From Chaetoderma sp. LZ-2023a (taxonomy: Eukaryota; Mollusca; Caudofoveata; Chaetodermatida; Chaetodermatidae): 64,000 nt of DNA. The translations under genes and the position numbers were made by a program. Numbering within the stretch: the stretch's first letter is position 1; every line of letters begins with the position of its first letter. The stretch lies in assembly GCA_034401795.1 (NCBI GenBank), contig CM067363.1, positions 33,088,470 to 33,152,469 on the forward strand. The letters run 5' to 3'. The notes beneath the pieces were generated by a model. The model did not search any database. It was given only the letters and a program-made list of their open reading frames with translations, and was not told the origin of the DNA. Below, one piece after another: positions 10,311 to 21,573 of this stretch.

Positions 10311-10865
10311 ATAGCTTTGTTTTGTTTTGGCAACCGCGATAAGGATGTCTTGGGCTACAGCATCGATGGGAAGGTGGTGCATAAAGACTAAATTGATTAG
10401 GTGCATGATCAGTTTTGAGATAATGTCACTTGCATATTTGAATAGTTCATTGCTCATGTCATCAGGTTCAGAGGCACGTCCATTTTTCAGGGCTTTAAGT
10501 ACCTTCTCAACTTCTGCTGTTTTAATTGGTGTTAGTAATGGCCAGGGGACTCCTGAGAACGGGTGGAAAGGGTCATCATCATGGTCAGTGAACTGTTCCT
10601 TGAATCGTTCTCGAATTGCGTTGGATTTACCCTGGTGAGTCCCGATAAAGTGTCCTTCAGAGTTTTATACAGTGAGTGGTGGTGTGTTTTCAGTAACTCT
10701 CAGGGCTCGGGCTGCCCGAAACATTTTGTGACAGTCATCCATGGCAGTGATTTCATCTGTATGGGAGTCTGCTTGTTGAATAGCAAGATCTTTTAAACAT
10801 TCACAGAATATTATTGAGTTCCCAGCGTTCTGTCTGTAAAAGGTGCCCAGCAAACATGGTCCATG
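10311..10865 (-). pseudogene. LINE fragment: linker and N-terminal part of reverse transcriptase
   Basis: The minus-strand frame reads LLGTFYRQNAGNSIIF, then KMFRAARALRVTENTPPL, then an in-frame TAA at about 10664. It continues in the same frame through HFIGTHQGKSNAIRERFKEQ, TAEVEKVLKALKNGRASEPD and MSNELFKYASDIISKL. The A.ALKN.KA.GPD..  NELLKY motif is the start of the RT domain in non-LTR retrotransposons, RTE-like in my reading. The frame ends in unrelated sequence, so this is a truncated, dead piece inside the host intron. Confidence 0.7.
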
Positions 10866-10879
10866 TTTGGCCATGTGCT

Positions 10880-12027
10880 AAGGATGCCAGAAGCGACATC
10901 AGCACACAGAGCCTTGGAATTCGGCCAACTGGGAGCCAGCAAACACAAAGCCAGGAGAGGATGTCATTGCATAAATCTGTTAAGTGTTCTATGAGGTGAC
11001 CTCAAGAAAGCAGGACTCGGTACACTCAAATCAAGAATGGACCTGAGGAAGCTAAGGATTTCGGTTGAGGACTAGACACAGTGGGCAAAAGTTAAGAAGG
11101 ATTGATTGCACCTGTAGGATGTTTCACCTACTACAGCCGCAGAATACTGTCATCATACATACAGTACACAGGCTTTAAATTCAGTTGCACATTCTGAGTG
11201 ACTCTGTGGTCAGCTATTTGCACATACATATAGGGAGGTAGGTATGAGAATTGGTTCTATTACAAAATGATGGCAGTTGCACAAATGTAGCAAGAGCACT
11301 GCCTAATGGGGGTTAATACATCTGTCTTTGCTCAATTTTAACTCTTTCCAGGATGAGAACTCGTAAATATGTACAGATCTTGCCGAACCAAATTATGACA
11401 CTTTATTTCCACCTAATATCCACCTAATATGTCCAGTGAAGAGAATTTTGAATGTCGGTTCAAAACTCTTTGAGATCTGGCTCGGACAATAATTCTTTCA
11501 CACAATATCTCTAACTTCAAACATAACTTCAAAACTCTGTGATATCTGAGGCTCAAACAAGAAAGAAAATTTGAACGTGTTATAAACCTTTTAGGGGGGG
11601 GATAACTCTCGGAAATATGGAGAGATCTTGACGATATGAAATCATGACACCTTCGTCTGCACCTAATATGTCCAAAGAAGAAAAAATTCAAATGTAGATT
11701 CTAAGCTTTTCGAGATCTGGCATGTTTGGCCTGGACATAAATTTGCAAACAGATGAGCTGACGGACAGATAAACACCATGTGCCATCACGTAAAACAACC
11801 TGTCTTATGATTGGGGTATAAAAATAACAGTTGTATGATTACAAAGTCCTAATCAGGCTTCTTTCCGATGGATACATGTGGTCGAAACTGGGACAGCAAT
11901 CTGTTTATTTGTATGGCAAGCTAGACGCTGGGCAAAAAACTGCCTGAAATTTTTTATCTATTCCACAGACTTCATTTTTAATACTTTTACTTTTGCGTAA
12001 AGAGTTAAATTTCGATTCAGGTTCGAT
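10880..12027. other. No gene; diverged duplicated repeat at 11340-11750
   Basis: Two diverged copies of a roughly 150-base block lie at about 11340-11480 and 11590-11750. Both contain AGATCTTG, CACCTAATATGTCCA and GAGATCTGGC. GAGCTGACGGACAGAT follows. The remainder shows nothing recognisable. Confidence 0.4.
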
Positions 12028-14570
12028 TAAATTTGTAAACCCGTTATAATATGAAGACACACTTACAACATCTCACATGGTGTCAATTTGTAAACCAGTT
12101 ATAATATGAAGACACACTTAGAATATTTCACATGCTGTCAATTTGTAAACCAGTTATAATATGAAGACACACTTACAGCATCTCACATGGTGTCAATTTG
12201 TAAACCAGTTATAATATGAAGACACACTTACAATATCTCACATGCTGTCAATTTGTAAACCAGTTATAATATGAAGACACACTTACAATATCTCACATGC
12301 TGTGAATTTGTAAACCAGTTATAATATGAAGACACTTACAATATCTCACAAGCTATAATATGACGACACCATGCTTACAATATCTCACTTGCTGTCAATT
12401 TGTAAACCAGTTATAATATGACGACACCACACTTACAATATCTCACTTGCTGTCAATTTGTAAACCAGCTATAATATGACGACACCATGCTTACAATATC
12501 TCACTTGCTGTCAATTTGTAAACCAGTTATATGACGACACCACACTTACAATATCTCACATGCTGTCAATTTGTAAACCAGCTATAATATGAAGACACGT
12601 ACAATATCTCACATGCTGTCAATTTGTAAACCAGCCATAATATGACGACACCACACTTACAATATCTCACATGCTGTCAATTTGTAAACCAGCTATAATA
12701 TGACGACACCACACTTACAATATCTCACATGCTGTCAATTTGTAAACCAGCTATAATATGACGACACCATGCTTACAATATCTCACATGCTGTCAATTTG
12801 TAAACCAGCTATAATATGACGACATCACACTTACAATATCTCACATGCTGTCAATTTGTAAACCAGCTATAATATGACGACACCATGCTTACAATATCTC
12901 ACTTGCTGTCAATTTGTAAACCAGCTATAATATGACGACACCACACTTACAATATCTCACATGCTGTCAATTTGTAAACCAGCTATAATATGACGACACC
13001 ACACTTACAATATCTCACATGCTGTCAATTTGTAAACCAGCTATAATATGACGACACCACACTTACAATATCTCACATGCTGTCAATTTGTAAACCAGCT
13101 ATAATATGACGACACCATGCTTACAATATCTCACTTGCTGTCAATTTGTAAACCAGCTATAATATGATGACACCACACTTACAATATCTCACATGCTGTC
13201 AATTTGTAAACCAGCTATAATATGACGACACCACACTTACAATATCTCACTTGCTGTCAATTTGTAAACCAGCTATAATATGACGACACCACACTTACAA
13301 TATCTCACATGCTGTCAATTTGTAAACCAGCTATAATATGACGACACCATGCTTACAATATCTCACTTGCTGTCAATTTGTAAACCAGCTATAATATGAC
13401 GACACCACACTTACAATATCTCACATGCTGTCAATTTGTAAACCAGCTATAATATGACGACACCACACTTACAATATCTCACTTGCTGTCAATTTGTAAA
13501 CCAGCTATAATATGACGACACCACACTTACAATATCTCACATGCTGTCAATTTGTAAACCAGCTATAATATGACGACACCATGCTTACAATATCTCACTT
13601 GCTGTCAATTTGTAAACCAGCTATAATATGATGACAACACACTTACAATATCTCACATGCTATCAATTTGTAAACCAGCTATAATATGATGACACCATGC
13701 TTACAATATCTCACTTGCTGTCAATTTGTAAACCAGCTATAATATGACGACACCATGCTTACAATATCTCACATGCTGTCAATTTGTAAACCAGCTATAA
13801 TATGACGACACCATGCTTACAATATCTCACTTGCTGTCAATTTGTAAACCAGCTATAATATGACGACACCATGCTTACAATATCTCACATGCTGTCAATT
13901 TGTAAACCAGCTATAATATGAAGACACACTTACAATATCTCACATGCTGTCAATTTGTAAACCAGCTATAATATGACGACCCCATGCTTACAATATCTCA
14001 CATGCTGTCAATTTGTAAACCAGCTATAATATGAAGACACGTACAATATCTCACATGCTGTCAATTTGTAAACCAGCTATAATATGACGACACCACACTT
14101 ACAATATCTCACATGCTGTCAATTTGTAAACCAGCTATAATATGAAGACACGTACAATATCTCACATGCTGCCAATTTGTAAACCAGCTATAATATGACG
14201 ACACCACACTTACAATATCTCACATGCTGTCAATTTGCAAACCAGCTATAATATGAAGACACGTACAATATCTCACATGCTGTCAATTTGTAAACCAGCT
14301 ATAATATGACGACACCACACTTACAATATCTCACATGCTGTCAATTTGTAAACCAGCTATAATATGACGACACCACACTTACAATATCTCACATGCTGTC
14401 AATTTGTAAACCAGCTATAATATGACGACACCACACTTACAATATCTCACATGCTGTCAATTTGTAAACCAGCTATAATATGACGACACCACACTTACAA
14501 TATCTCACATGCTGTCAATTTGTAAACCAGCTATAATATGACGACACCATGCTTACAATATCTCACTTGC
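12028..14570. repeat. 58-bp tandem satellite, about 44 copies
   Basis: The monomer begins TCAATTTGTAAACCAGCTAT and runs through AATATGACGACACCACACTT and ACAATATCTCACATGCTG. Early monomers read GTTATAATATGAAGACACACTT and are slightly shorter. Two sets of linked variants are visible: CACCACACTT usually with CACATGCTG, and CACCATGCTT usually with CACTTGCTG, plus short GAAGACACGTAC monomers near 12590, 14035, 14145 and 14250. The array lies wholly within the intron and stops at the TTAA of the MITE at 14572. Confidence 0.95.
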
Positions 14571-14571
14571 T

Positions 14572-14808
14572 TTAACCCTTTAATGGTCAAATTTTGTCAA
14601 AAAATCTAAATATTTGTTCATTCAATGTCCATTTGCAGGCCAAGAGGATTATTTTTAAAAAGTTACCACTGGAATGACTGGCTCAGTTATCAAGCCAGTC
14701 ATTCTAGTGATAAATTTTCAAAAATACTCTTCTCTTGGCCTGCAAATGGACATTCTTCAAGACCAGTGCAGAGGTCGGTTTTGATCGGCTTGACCATTAA
14801 AGGGTTAC
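14572..14808. mobile_element. piggyBac-like foldback MITE, family B, 237 bp
   Basis: The left end is TTAA then CCCTTTAATGGTCAA; the right end is TTGACCATTAAAGGG then TTAC (a decayed TTAA). The core is a long palindrome: AATGTCCATTTGCAGGCCAA..ACCACTGGAATGACTGGCTC facing its complement. CCC..GGG ends next to TTAA are the signature of piggyBac-type elements. Confidence 0.8.
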
Positions 14809-14999
14809 TGTGCTGTATTTCATTGTCCAATGTACTTATTTTAAACTGGATTTTAATTAATTTTTGCTTAAATTTCTATGCTAAAATATGTTTATTATAT
14901 CTACCATACAGCTTTTAAGATGACAGTTTTGATTTTGTTATTTTAGCATTGTTTTAAATTATAAAGCAGCACTTGTTTCTACTCACAAGTACATCTCAC

Positions 15000-15238
15000 T
15001 TAACCCTTTAACACTCATATCAGCCAAAAACGGCTTCTGCAGCGGTCTTGGGAAATGTCTATTTGCAGACAACGAAGACTATTTTTTGAAAACATACCAC
15101 TGGAATGACTGGCTCGATAATGAAGCCAGTCATTCCAGTGGTAAATTTTCAAAAATAGTCTTCTCTTGGTCTGCAAATAGACATTATCTATGAGAAAATT
15201 GAAATTTTCATGAATAAATTCGAGGGTTAAAGGGTTAA
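15000..15238. mobile_element. piggyBac-like foldback MITE, family B, 239 bp
   Basis: TTAA at 15000-15003 followed by CCCTTTAACACTCATATCAG; TTAA at 15235-15238 preceded by GAGGGTTAAAGGG. The core palindrome is the same as in the neighbouring copy, with ATGTCTATTTGCAGAC at its edge. Both target copies are intact. Confidence 0.85.
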
Positions 15239-15339
15239 TTTCTTCATTACAACTCATACATTCTTCATATACTAATTATTGCTTTTAATTCAAATTTATT
15301 TTATTTATAAATTAATAAGTAAAAATTCTTCGCATTTTG

Positions 15340-15825
15340 CAGGCCAAGAGATAACTATTTTTGAAATTTTACTACTTGAATGCCTGGCTCGATAACCGAG
15401 CCAGTCATTCCAGTGGTAAATTAAAAAAAATAATCATGTTTTGGCCTGCAAATGGACATTCAGTAAGTCAATAGCTTGATTTGTTTGACCAAATTTGACC
15501 ATTAAACAGTTAACAGTGAAGCTGGCCAAAACCGGCCACTGCAGTGGTCACAATCAATATCAATTTGCAAGCTAAGATTATTTTGAAATTTTACCACCAG
15601 AATGACTGGCTCAGTTATCATCAAATGGCTTTGCAGTAGCTTTGAAAAATGTCCATTTACAAATCAAGAAGAGTATTTTTGAAAAATTACCAGTGGAATG
15701 ACTGGCTCGATAGTTGAGCCAGTCATTCCATTGGCAAATCCTAAAAAATAACCTCTTGGTCTGCAAATGGACATTTTAATGAGAAAAATGAAGTTTTCTT
15801 GAACGTATTTGTGAGTTAAAGCTAT
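15340..15825. mobile_element. Two or three nested or abutting family B MITE copies
   Basis: One core palindrome lies at 15340-15455 and ends in TTGACCATTAAACAGTTAA at 15495-15513. From there a second copy runs on (TTAACAGTGAAGCTGGCCAA, half core at 15560-15620) and is joined to a third with a full core at 15645-15770, ending near GTGAGTTAAAG at 15825. The copies share TTAA-type junctions. The last ends about 20 bases before the splice acceptor at 15845. Confidence 0.65.
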
Positions 15826-15845
15826 GTATTTCACTGTTTTTGCAG

Positions 15846-16635
15846 GAAGAATTCACGACGTCGTCGTCAGTACCTGTACTACATTATTCAAGGCCGCTAT
15901 GTTCCGAGAGCATCCGTCAAACACCTCATAGACGGTGGAATAATACGTCACCCTATTAGCAAACAGCACACTAGCGGGAGTCAAAGGTCGAAACTGTCAA
16001 ATCTAAGCAAACAAAATGGTGGAAAGAATGCAACCAGTACTGAGAATATATACTTTGTTGGTAATAATTTGCATAATGGAACCAATTATAATGGTATCGC
16101 AAATGGTAACGCGTACATAATGGATGAGATAGCGTCGCCAACGCCATCTGACATGTCAGAGCGTAATATGATGTTCGTTTCTGAAATCAATGACCCAGAA
16201 AGCGATATATTTGATGACGAGAATGGCGATAGTTCGCCGGAAACATTACATAAAACTGCTTACGACGGCTCGGCCGAGGACACGATATCGGAGATAAGCA
16301 GACGAGTGGTCAATGAATCAACTGGTGAGAATTCACCCGTGTTTGCGCATAGATCCCGAGTAAGCTTTAACCCGGCAGGTCCTGAAGTGATTCTCGGAAA
16401 TAACATCGGCCACATCAACACAGATAAACGTTCACCACTAAATGTAGATGTGAATACAGCGATATATAAATGTTCAAAGGCGTCAGGAAAAGTGCGAGTT
16501 AAGCCGAAGCGGAAAACAAAGTCTGATTCAGATGTAAATCATAGAGGGGAAGATATCCAGCCCACTAGACGGAGTTCCGCTTACCAAGTGCCAAGCTATG
16601 AATACAGTGATACGGAGGTCGATCAGCTTTATTAA
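15846..16635 (+). CDS. Cytoplasmic tail, last coding exon of the same membrane protein
   Basis: The exon follows a good acceptor (TTTCACTGTTTTTGCAG, AG at 15844-15845) and stays open to TAA at 16633-16635, adding 262 residues after the split Gly. It begins KNSRRRRQYLYYIIQGRYVP, a basic juxtamembrane region consistent with an inside-facing tail. The rest is hydrophilic and low in hydrophobic residues: acidic and Ser-rich stretches (PESDIFDDENGDSSPE), a basic patch KVRVKPKRKTKS, and tyrosines in exposed contexts such as ENIYFVGN and YEYSDTEVDQLY at the C-terminus. These could be phosphorylation or adaptor sites, but no known family signature was recognised. The ATG at 16069 is internal and not the start. 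The protein begins in exons upstream of the window or hidden left of 6385. Confidence 0.88.
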
Positions 16636-17139
16636 TACGTGAAATTGTGATTCTTGCCTTGCGAATATATACATTTACACGTCAAAAGATGATTATTTTC
16701 GATTATAATCAAGCCAGTCATCCGAGTGGTAAATTTTCTAAAACTAGTCTTCTCTTGGCCTGTAAATGTGCATTCATCTTGACATTCCAAGAAAGCTGAT
16801 TCTAATTACATGTAGACTGGGGCCTGCTGATGCCATAGGCAGCAACGTCTCCCAGTCAAATTAGTTTCAAAATATTTAAGAGAATGTTCCTTATGTCATT
16901 GTAATTAACGCTCTACAAAGTAAAGCGTTAAGACATTCGTGATTATAACCATATACATGTAAAGATTGAAGCGTTACTTGATACAATGAAACAATTTGAC
17001 TGTTTGATTGACAGTTGTGTGTGTCTGCCGCAGTAGCAAGTTGCAGTAAAATTATTCTTATGAATTGTAGTAAGTTATAAGCAACGAGATAAAATTACTG
17101 TCGCTTTCAGTTAGTGAAAGAATTATTCTATCTACTGAT
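16636..17139. other. 3' flank of the membrane-protein gene with MITE relics
   Basis: This is probably 3' UTR and downstream DNA. A reduced family B relic (GTCAAAAGATGATTATTTTC..CAAGCCAGTCATCC..CTTGGCCTGTAAATGTGCATTC) lies at 16678-16775. A family A relic (GCAGCAACGTCTCCCAGTCA..TTAGTTTCAAAATATTTAA) lies at about 16800-16882. No clear polyadenylation signal was identified. Confidence 0.5.
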
Positions 17140-17510
17140 TCAAAGAGGAGATCTATGATGCATGATGAAGGTAGGTAACTCCCAGTGCACAATGAAGGGA
17201 GGTAACTCTTCATGTATGATGAAGGGAGGTAACTCACCATTCGCAATGAAGGCCGGGGGTGTGTGGGGTGTGTAATTCTCCATTCACAATGAAGGGAGGT
17301 AATTCTTCATGCACAATGAAAGGAAGTAACTCTCTATGTATGATGAAGGGAATGTAAGTTCTATCAATGCACAATGAAGGGACATAATTCTCACATGCAT
17401 GATGAAGGGAGGCAACTCTCTGCATAAGGAAGTGATGTAACTCTCCATGCACAATCAAGGGAGGTAACTCTCCATGCATGATAAAGGGAAGTAACTCTCT
17501 ATGCGCAATT
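17140..17510. repeat. Degenerate 35-38 bp minisatellite (GGGAGGTAACTC)
   Basis: About ten units of the form GAAGGGAGGTAACTCTCCATG followed by CATGATGAA or CACAATGAA. GGGAGGTAACTC-type words are dispersed in molluscan genomes (from memory), and one more lies near 36105. The minus-strand reading frames through it are artefacts of the repeat. Confidence 0.8.
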
Positions 17511-18065
17511 AACGAGAGGACATGGTGTAATTTATAATGTAAGGCATAAGAAGAGCGGCTAGGGATTGCAAACACTCATCCTCCGGTTTTTGTCTCATTG
17601 CAAACATCTTTTTTATTTTTGGATTTTGTTGCATTTTTTTCCGGATTATGAGCAAAGTTGTAGAATCTTAGTGTACTGTCACACCGTTTCTTGCACTAAA
17701 TCTTTGACCAAATCAGCCGACTTGTTTTTACCTATATTGATTCTTGTTAAGAGGTACGTGTATTATACTGCCAGAAAGTATGCCAATCGTACATCAAGGC
17801 TTTAAAGATTTTAAACATATAATTCAGAATGTCAACATCTGAATGGATAAGAAAACACTTCAGATCTTGTTCTTAACAAAATCGTGACATCTCAGGACTT
17901 CTGCCCGTAAAAGGATACAAATTTTAGTATGTATTTGTTTAGAAACCATTGAAAGTTTTAATACAAAGAATCAGTGAATATACCACAAACAAATTTTACA
18001 TTGAATTCTGGTGTGAATTAACTGTCCGACAAATGCAAGACAAAGGACAATATGTTCAAACTCTG
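17511..18065. other. No feature recognised
   Basis: AT-rich single-copy-looking DNA. The short ORFs have no protein-like pattern. Confidence 0.4.
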
Positions 18066-18165
18066 GACCTGCTGAATATTTTTGAAAACAATTTGACTGA
18101 ATGTTGTTGGTGGTTTAGACACCAACAACTTTCAGTCAAATCATTTTCAAAATATTCAGCATACG
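18066..18165. repeat. Foldback MITE, family A
   Basis: GACCTGCTGAATATTTTTGA..ATTTGACTGAATGTTGTTGG faces CCAACAACTTTCAGTCAAAT..TTCAAAATATTCAGC. Confidence 0.85.
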
Positions 18166-18469
18166 TAGAGTTAAACCACATGGAAAATGTAGCAGAACAT
18201 CAGCAGGCAAACAGTTATTAAATGTTGTAACTATTTTACTTTCTATGCAAAAATTATTTCAATACAATCATGGAACTCAAAAGTTTTATATCATTTTACC
18301 TCACACGAAGACTATTTATAGAAGTCTAAATATTACATGTGCTTATGGGACAGGATACGCATCTCCATTGCACGGAACAAAGACGTAAGGCTTGTTGAAA
18401 TATTAAGCGCTTTTTGAATAAGGTTGTGACTGACAACAAGCTTAATTTGCAGGCCATTGCAAAAACAAG

Positions 18470-18870
18470 AGGCCCAAGAGGCCTGTATGGCTCACCAGGA
18501 ACATAGGAATTTCAACTAGAAAGTCCCTCACCTATAAGTAGAACCATAAGTTTGTGGCCAGAATTGTAGCAACAACAAGAATGTGTCCTACCAAATTTCG
18601 TTAAGATTGGTTCAGTCATTCTAGAAGAGATTTTAAATTCCCCATTGCTTTACTATCGACATTTTGACTGGAAAAGAATTCAAGATGGCCGCCAGGGAAC
18701 CTGTTAGTCTGTCTTTTTCAAATGTGGTAAATTTGAAATCGGTATACCTAAAAACCTATGTAAAACCAATTTCGGCTTCAAAATCCATCAAATAAAAAAA
18801 TTCAATAGGGCCGCCAAACATGATAAATTTTAATTGGTCCATGGTGGCCATGTTTTTTTACGTATCAACC
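18470..18870. repeat. Mollusc-type dispersed repeat (ACAAGAGGCC..AGAGGCCT)
   Basis: It starts AAACAAGAGGCCCAAGAGGCC, continues TGTATGGCTCACC, then ACCAAATTTCGTTAAGATTG, CAAGATGGCCGCCAGGG and GGGCCGCCAAACATG. This order of words is one I associate with a very common repeat of bivalves and gastropods. The identification is from memory. Confidence 0.55.
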
Positions 18871-19823
18871 TCCCTTGAACAAACTTTAACGGGTCTTAAT
18901 GCTTAATCACATCTCCCAATTTATGGCCGGATCCATTCAACCATTCTGGAGATATTTTAGTCAAAACTCGATCATCCAAGATGAATCAGTTACTGTCTTA
19001 AAGCAGAGAACCGTTACTGATTCGTATGTGAAAAACTCTGTTAAAGGGATGCTAATCTCGTCTCAAATATTGTATTGTACCGATAGATTATTGCTTATAT
19101 ATTCCATATCATTAATATTCTGTTACTTTCCCTTATCTGTATCACTACTATCTGCATGGTAATATCGCGTAAATGTTGAACAGTGATCACCACCATTTTG
19201 TCTCCTCAAGCGATAATGTGTGATATCATGTAAGTGCCAATCCATTACACTCTTTATTATTAATACTCACCCCATTAAATGTTTTGAAACTCAGCAACAA
19301 CTTCCAGTCAAATTAGTTTCGAAATATTCAACAGCTTACCTGATTGATTGTTTTTATACCACATTGCCAGGCTATAGCTGACACCTCTATGACTGAGCCC
19401 ATATAACGAGGCAGACATGCTAGGTTTTTTCTGATCGGTTGAAACGTAAATCATGACAGCCATCATCGGCTGTTGAAATGGATCAACATTTAGCTACTAA
19501 AGCCTGAAGATGTTTTGTTGTTGGCATGATAAAAAACTAAAATGTCAGGGATGGATTATGGATGACAAATTCTATCACATGAACAGGCTAAGTATAAATT
19601 AATGTGAGATTTCCTTTAAGTACAATACGTTCCCGTTGACTCCATCGTCATTGTCAGAAAATGGATACCTATACATCTCACTCTTTGCCTGACAGGTGAA
19701 ACAAGAATGAGCTTAGCATCAATGTCTGTCGACAAACGCATCTATGAATGAGGCATTGTTTAGACGCAAAATTGTCCAACTGCACATTTTTCACGTTTCA
19801 TATAAAAAAAGCAGGTTCCTGCC
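18871..19823. other. No gene recognised
   Basis: Short ORFs without protein-like pattern. A half copy of the family A core (CTTCCAGTCAAATTAGTTTC..GAAATATTCAACAGCTTACC) lies at about 19296-19345. Confidence 0.4.
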
Positions 19824-20005
19824 TTAACCCTTTAATGGTCAAAATTGTCTTTAAAAATGTAAATATTTATTCACTGGATGTCCATTTGCAGGATCAGAGG
19901 AGACTATTTTTTAAAATTTACCACTGAAATGACTGGCTCAGTTATTGACATTTCTCAAGACCCTGTAGAGGCTGGTTTTGGCCGGTTTAATCATTAAAGG
20001 GTTAA
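19824..20005. mobile_element. piggyBac-like MITE, family B, internally shortened (182 bp)
   Basis: TTAACCCTTTAATGGTCAAA at the left, TCATTAAAGGGTTAA at the right, with both TTAA copies intact. Only the left arm of the core palindrome is present (TGTCCATTTGCAGGATCAGA..GAATGACTGGCTCAGTTATT type), so the hairpin is lost. Confidence 0.8.
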
Positions 20006-20308
20006 TAGTTGTTGAAGGGTTTTTATATAATTTATAAACATAACATAACTGTAGATAATTTGAGAATTCAAGGCCTAAATGCTGTTAATAATGTTTGTTA
20101 TTATTATATAATTATTTGATAATATATAAAGAATAATGTTTACAAGTGTAAAATTTAATTGTTTAAAGGTGATAATAATTATACATGTATTAATGATAAT
20201 AAGCTGTAACTATAGTTTGTCAATATTTTATATAATTTCTCACAAATACTGACTCTGCATTAGAAGAGTTAATCTGGTACCGGTAATCATGATAGCAAGA
20301 TTCGAAGC

Positions 20309-20535
20309 TTAACCCTTCATCCCTCATAGCAGCCAAAAACGGCTTCTACATTGGTCTTGTGAAATGTCCATTTGCAGACCAAGAAGACTATTTTTGAAAA
20401 TTTACCACTGGAGTGACTGGCTCATAACTGAGCCAGTCATTCCAGTGGTAAATTTGTCAAAAATAGTCTGCAACTGGACATTTTCTATGAGAGAACTGAA
20501 ATTTAAAAAAATTAATTTGAGGGTTGAAGGATTAA
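20309..20535. mobile_element. piggyBac-like foldback MITE, family B, 227 bp
   Basis: TTAA at 20309-20312 then CCCTTCATCCCTCATAGCAG; GAGGGTTGAAGGA then TTAA at 20532-20535. It contains the full core palindrome around TGACTGGCTC.TAACTGAGCCAGTCA. Confidence 0.8.
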
Positions 20536-20581
20536 GTTCCTATTAACCATCTGAACCCCATAAACCAACACACCAAATCAT

Positions 20582-20780
20582 TTAACCCTGACCACTCTCA
20601 TGTTAATATTCCATCTTTTACTGTGTCAATAGTGAAGAAACTGGTGTACATTTTTCACAAATTTGGTGGATGATGTTGCTCATGGTGTATCTTTCACCAA
20701 ATTTGTTGAAAAATTAACACTAGTTCATCTTTAAATCTAATTAGAAAATTTACAATTTTGGCATCAGAGTGGTAAGGATT
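20582..20780. mobile_element. piggyBac-like MITE, family C, second copy
   Basis: TTAACCCTGACCACTCTCATG at the left; GGCATCAGAGTGGTAAGGAT at the right, where the second TTAA has decayed. The interior shares GTGTCAATAGTGAAGAAACT and TGGTGTACATTTTTC with the copy at 10095-10250. Confidence 0.65.
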
Positions 20781-20989
20781 GAGATGAAATAAATATTCTG
20801 TTCAGATCCCAGTCGAATCAGTTTCAAAATATTCAACAACTTTCCTGTATAGTTGTTCTGAAATTCAAATTTAAAAGACTTTATGAAACTTTAACTTTAA
20901 TATCTAACTTTATGGAATGTCTGACTATGTGCATTAGCCACCAGAAAATAATTTCAATGCCCGGCAAGAACTATAAAGAACCTGCTCAA

Positions 20990-21075
20990 TGTTTTGTAAA
21001 CAATTTGACTGAAAGTTGTTGCCCTGTTGCTAATTAGTCACCAACAACTTTCAGTCAAATTAGTTAAAAAATATT
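20990..21075. repeat. Foldback MITE, family A
   Basis: AACAATTTGACTGAAAGTTG..  faces CACCAACAACTTTCAGTCAA. The loop (CCCTGTTGCTAATTAG) differs from the other copies. Confidence 0.8.
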
Positions 21076-21120
21076 CAGAAGGTTTTAATTTCAACCCCAT
21101 GGAAAATGCATTCACCAGAC

Positions 21121-21205
21121 TTAATCCTTTAACACTCATATCAGCCAAAAACCGCTTCTGCAGTGGTCTTGAGAAATACCCATTTGCAGACCAAGAGAAG
21201 ATTAT
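21121..21205. repeat. Truncated family B MITE
   Basis: TTAATCCTTTAACACTCATA..GCCAAAAACCGCTTCTGCAG..CCATTTGCAGACCAAGAGAAG, cut off before the hairpin centre. It lies just downstream of the LINE 3' end on the minus strand. Confidence 0.65.
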
Positions 21206-21573
21206 TTGCAGGAGATATGAGATGCCTGCTGATTTCTGTTCAATTTACCGTGCATGTCATGCTACCCAGCACGCAATTCCCTGACTCCATCATCATCATC
21301 ATCATCATTTTAAGCCCATGGCTTGTTATTTCCTCTGGAGCTGTGTTGGTATTGTATTACTAGTGCTTGTACTTTGTTACGCTACAATTGTTTATTTGTT
21401 TGGTTGGCATTATTCATTGACATTAATCAGGACCCTGTGTGACTTTGGGAGGTGCTGTGGGGCAGATGGGTTATCCCCGCATCAGCTGCGGTGTGCCACC
21501 TACGCTCATGGTTACACCCTTCTGTGCCTAGCATTTGGGGATATTTCTATATTGTCTTATTATTATATATCTA

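Larger units (their letters stand above)
6461..15845 (+). other. 9.4-kb intron of the transmembrane gene, filled with repeats
   Basis: Donor GTAAGT at 6461 and acceptor CAG at 15843-15845. The two exons join in frame to give membrane helix, Gly, then KNSRRRR. The intron holds MITEs of at least four families, a TTA microsatellite, a LINE fragment and a 58-bp satellite. At its 3' end it holds a stack of related foldback elements that stops about 20 bases from the acceptor. Confidence 0.8.

Noticed and set aside
16069..16635. A separate 188-aa gene starting at ATG 16069
   Set aside because: The frame is open and protein-like back to the splice acceptor at 15845 and joins the membrane-helix exon in phase, so the ATG is internal.
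17058..17575. Minus-strand ORFs of 62 and 113 aa
   Set aside because: They are readings through the GGGAGGTAACTC minisatellite and show only its periodicity.
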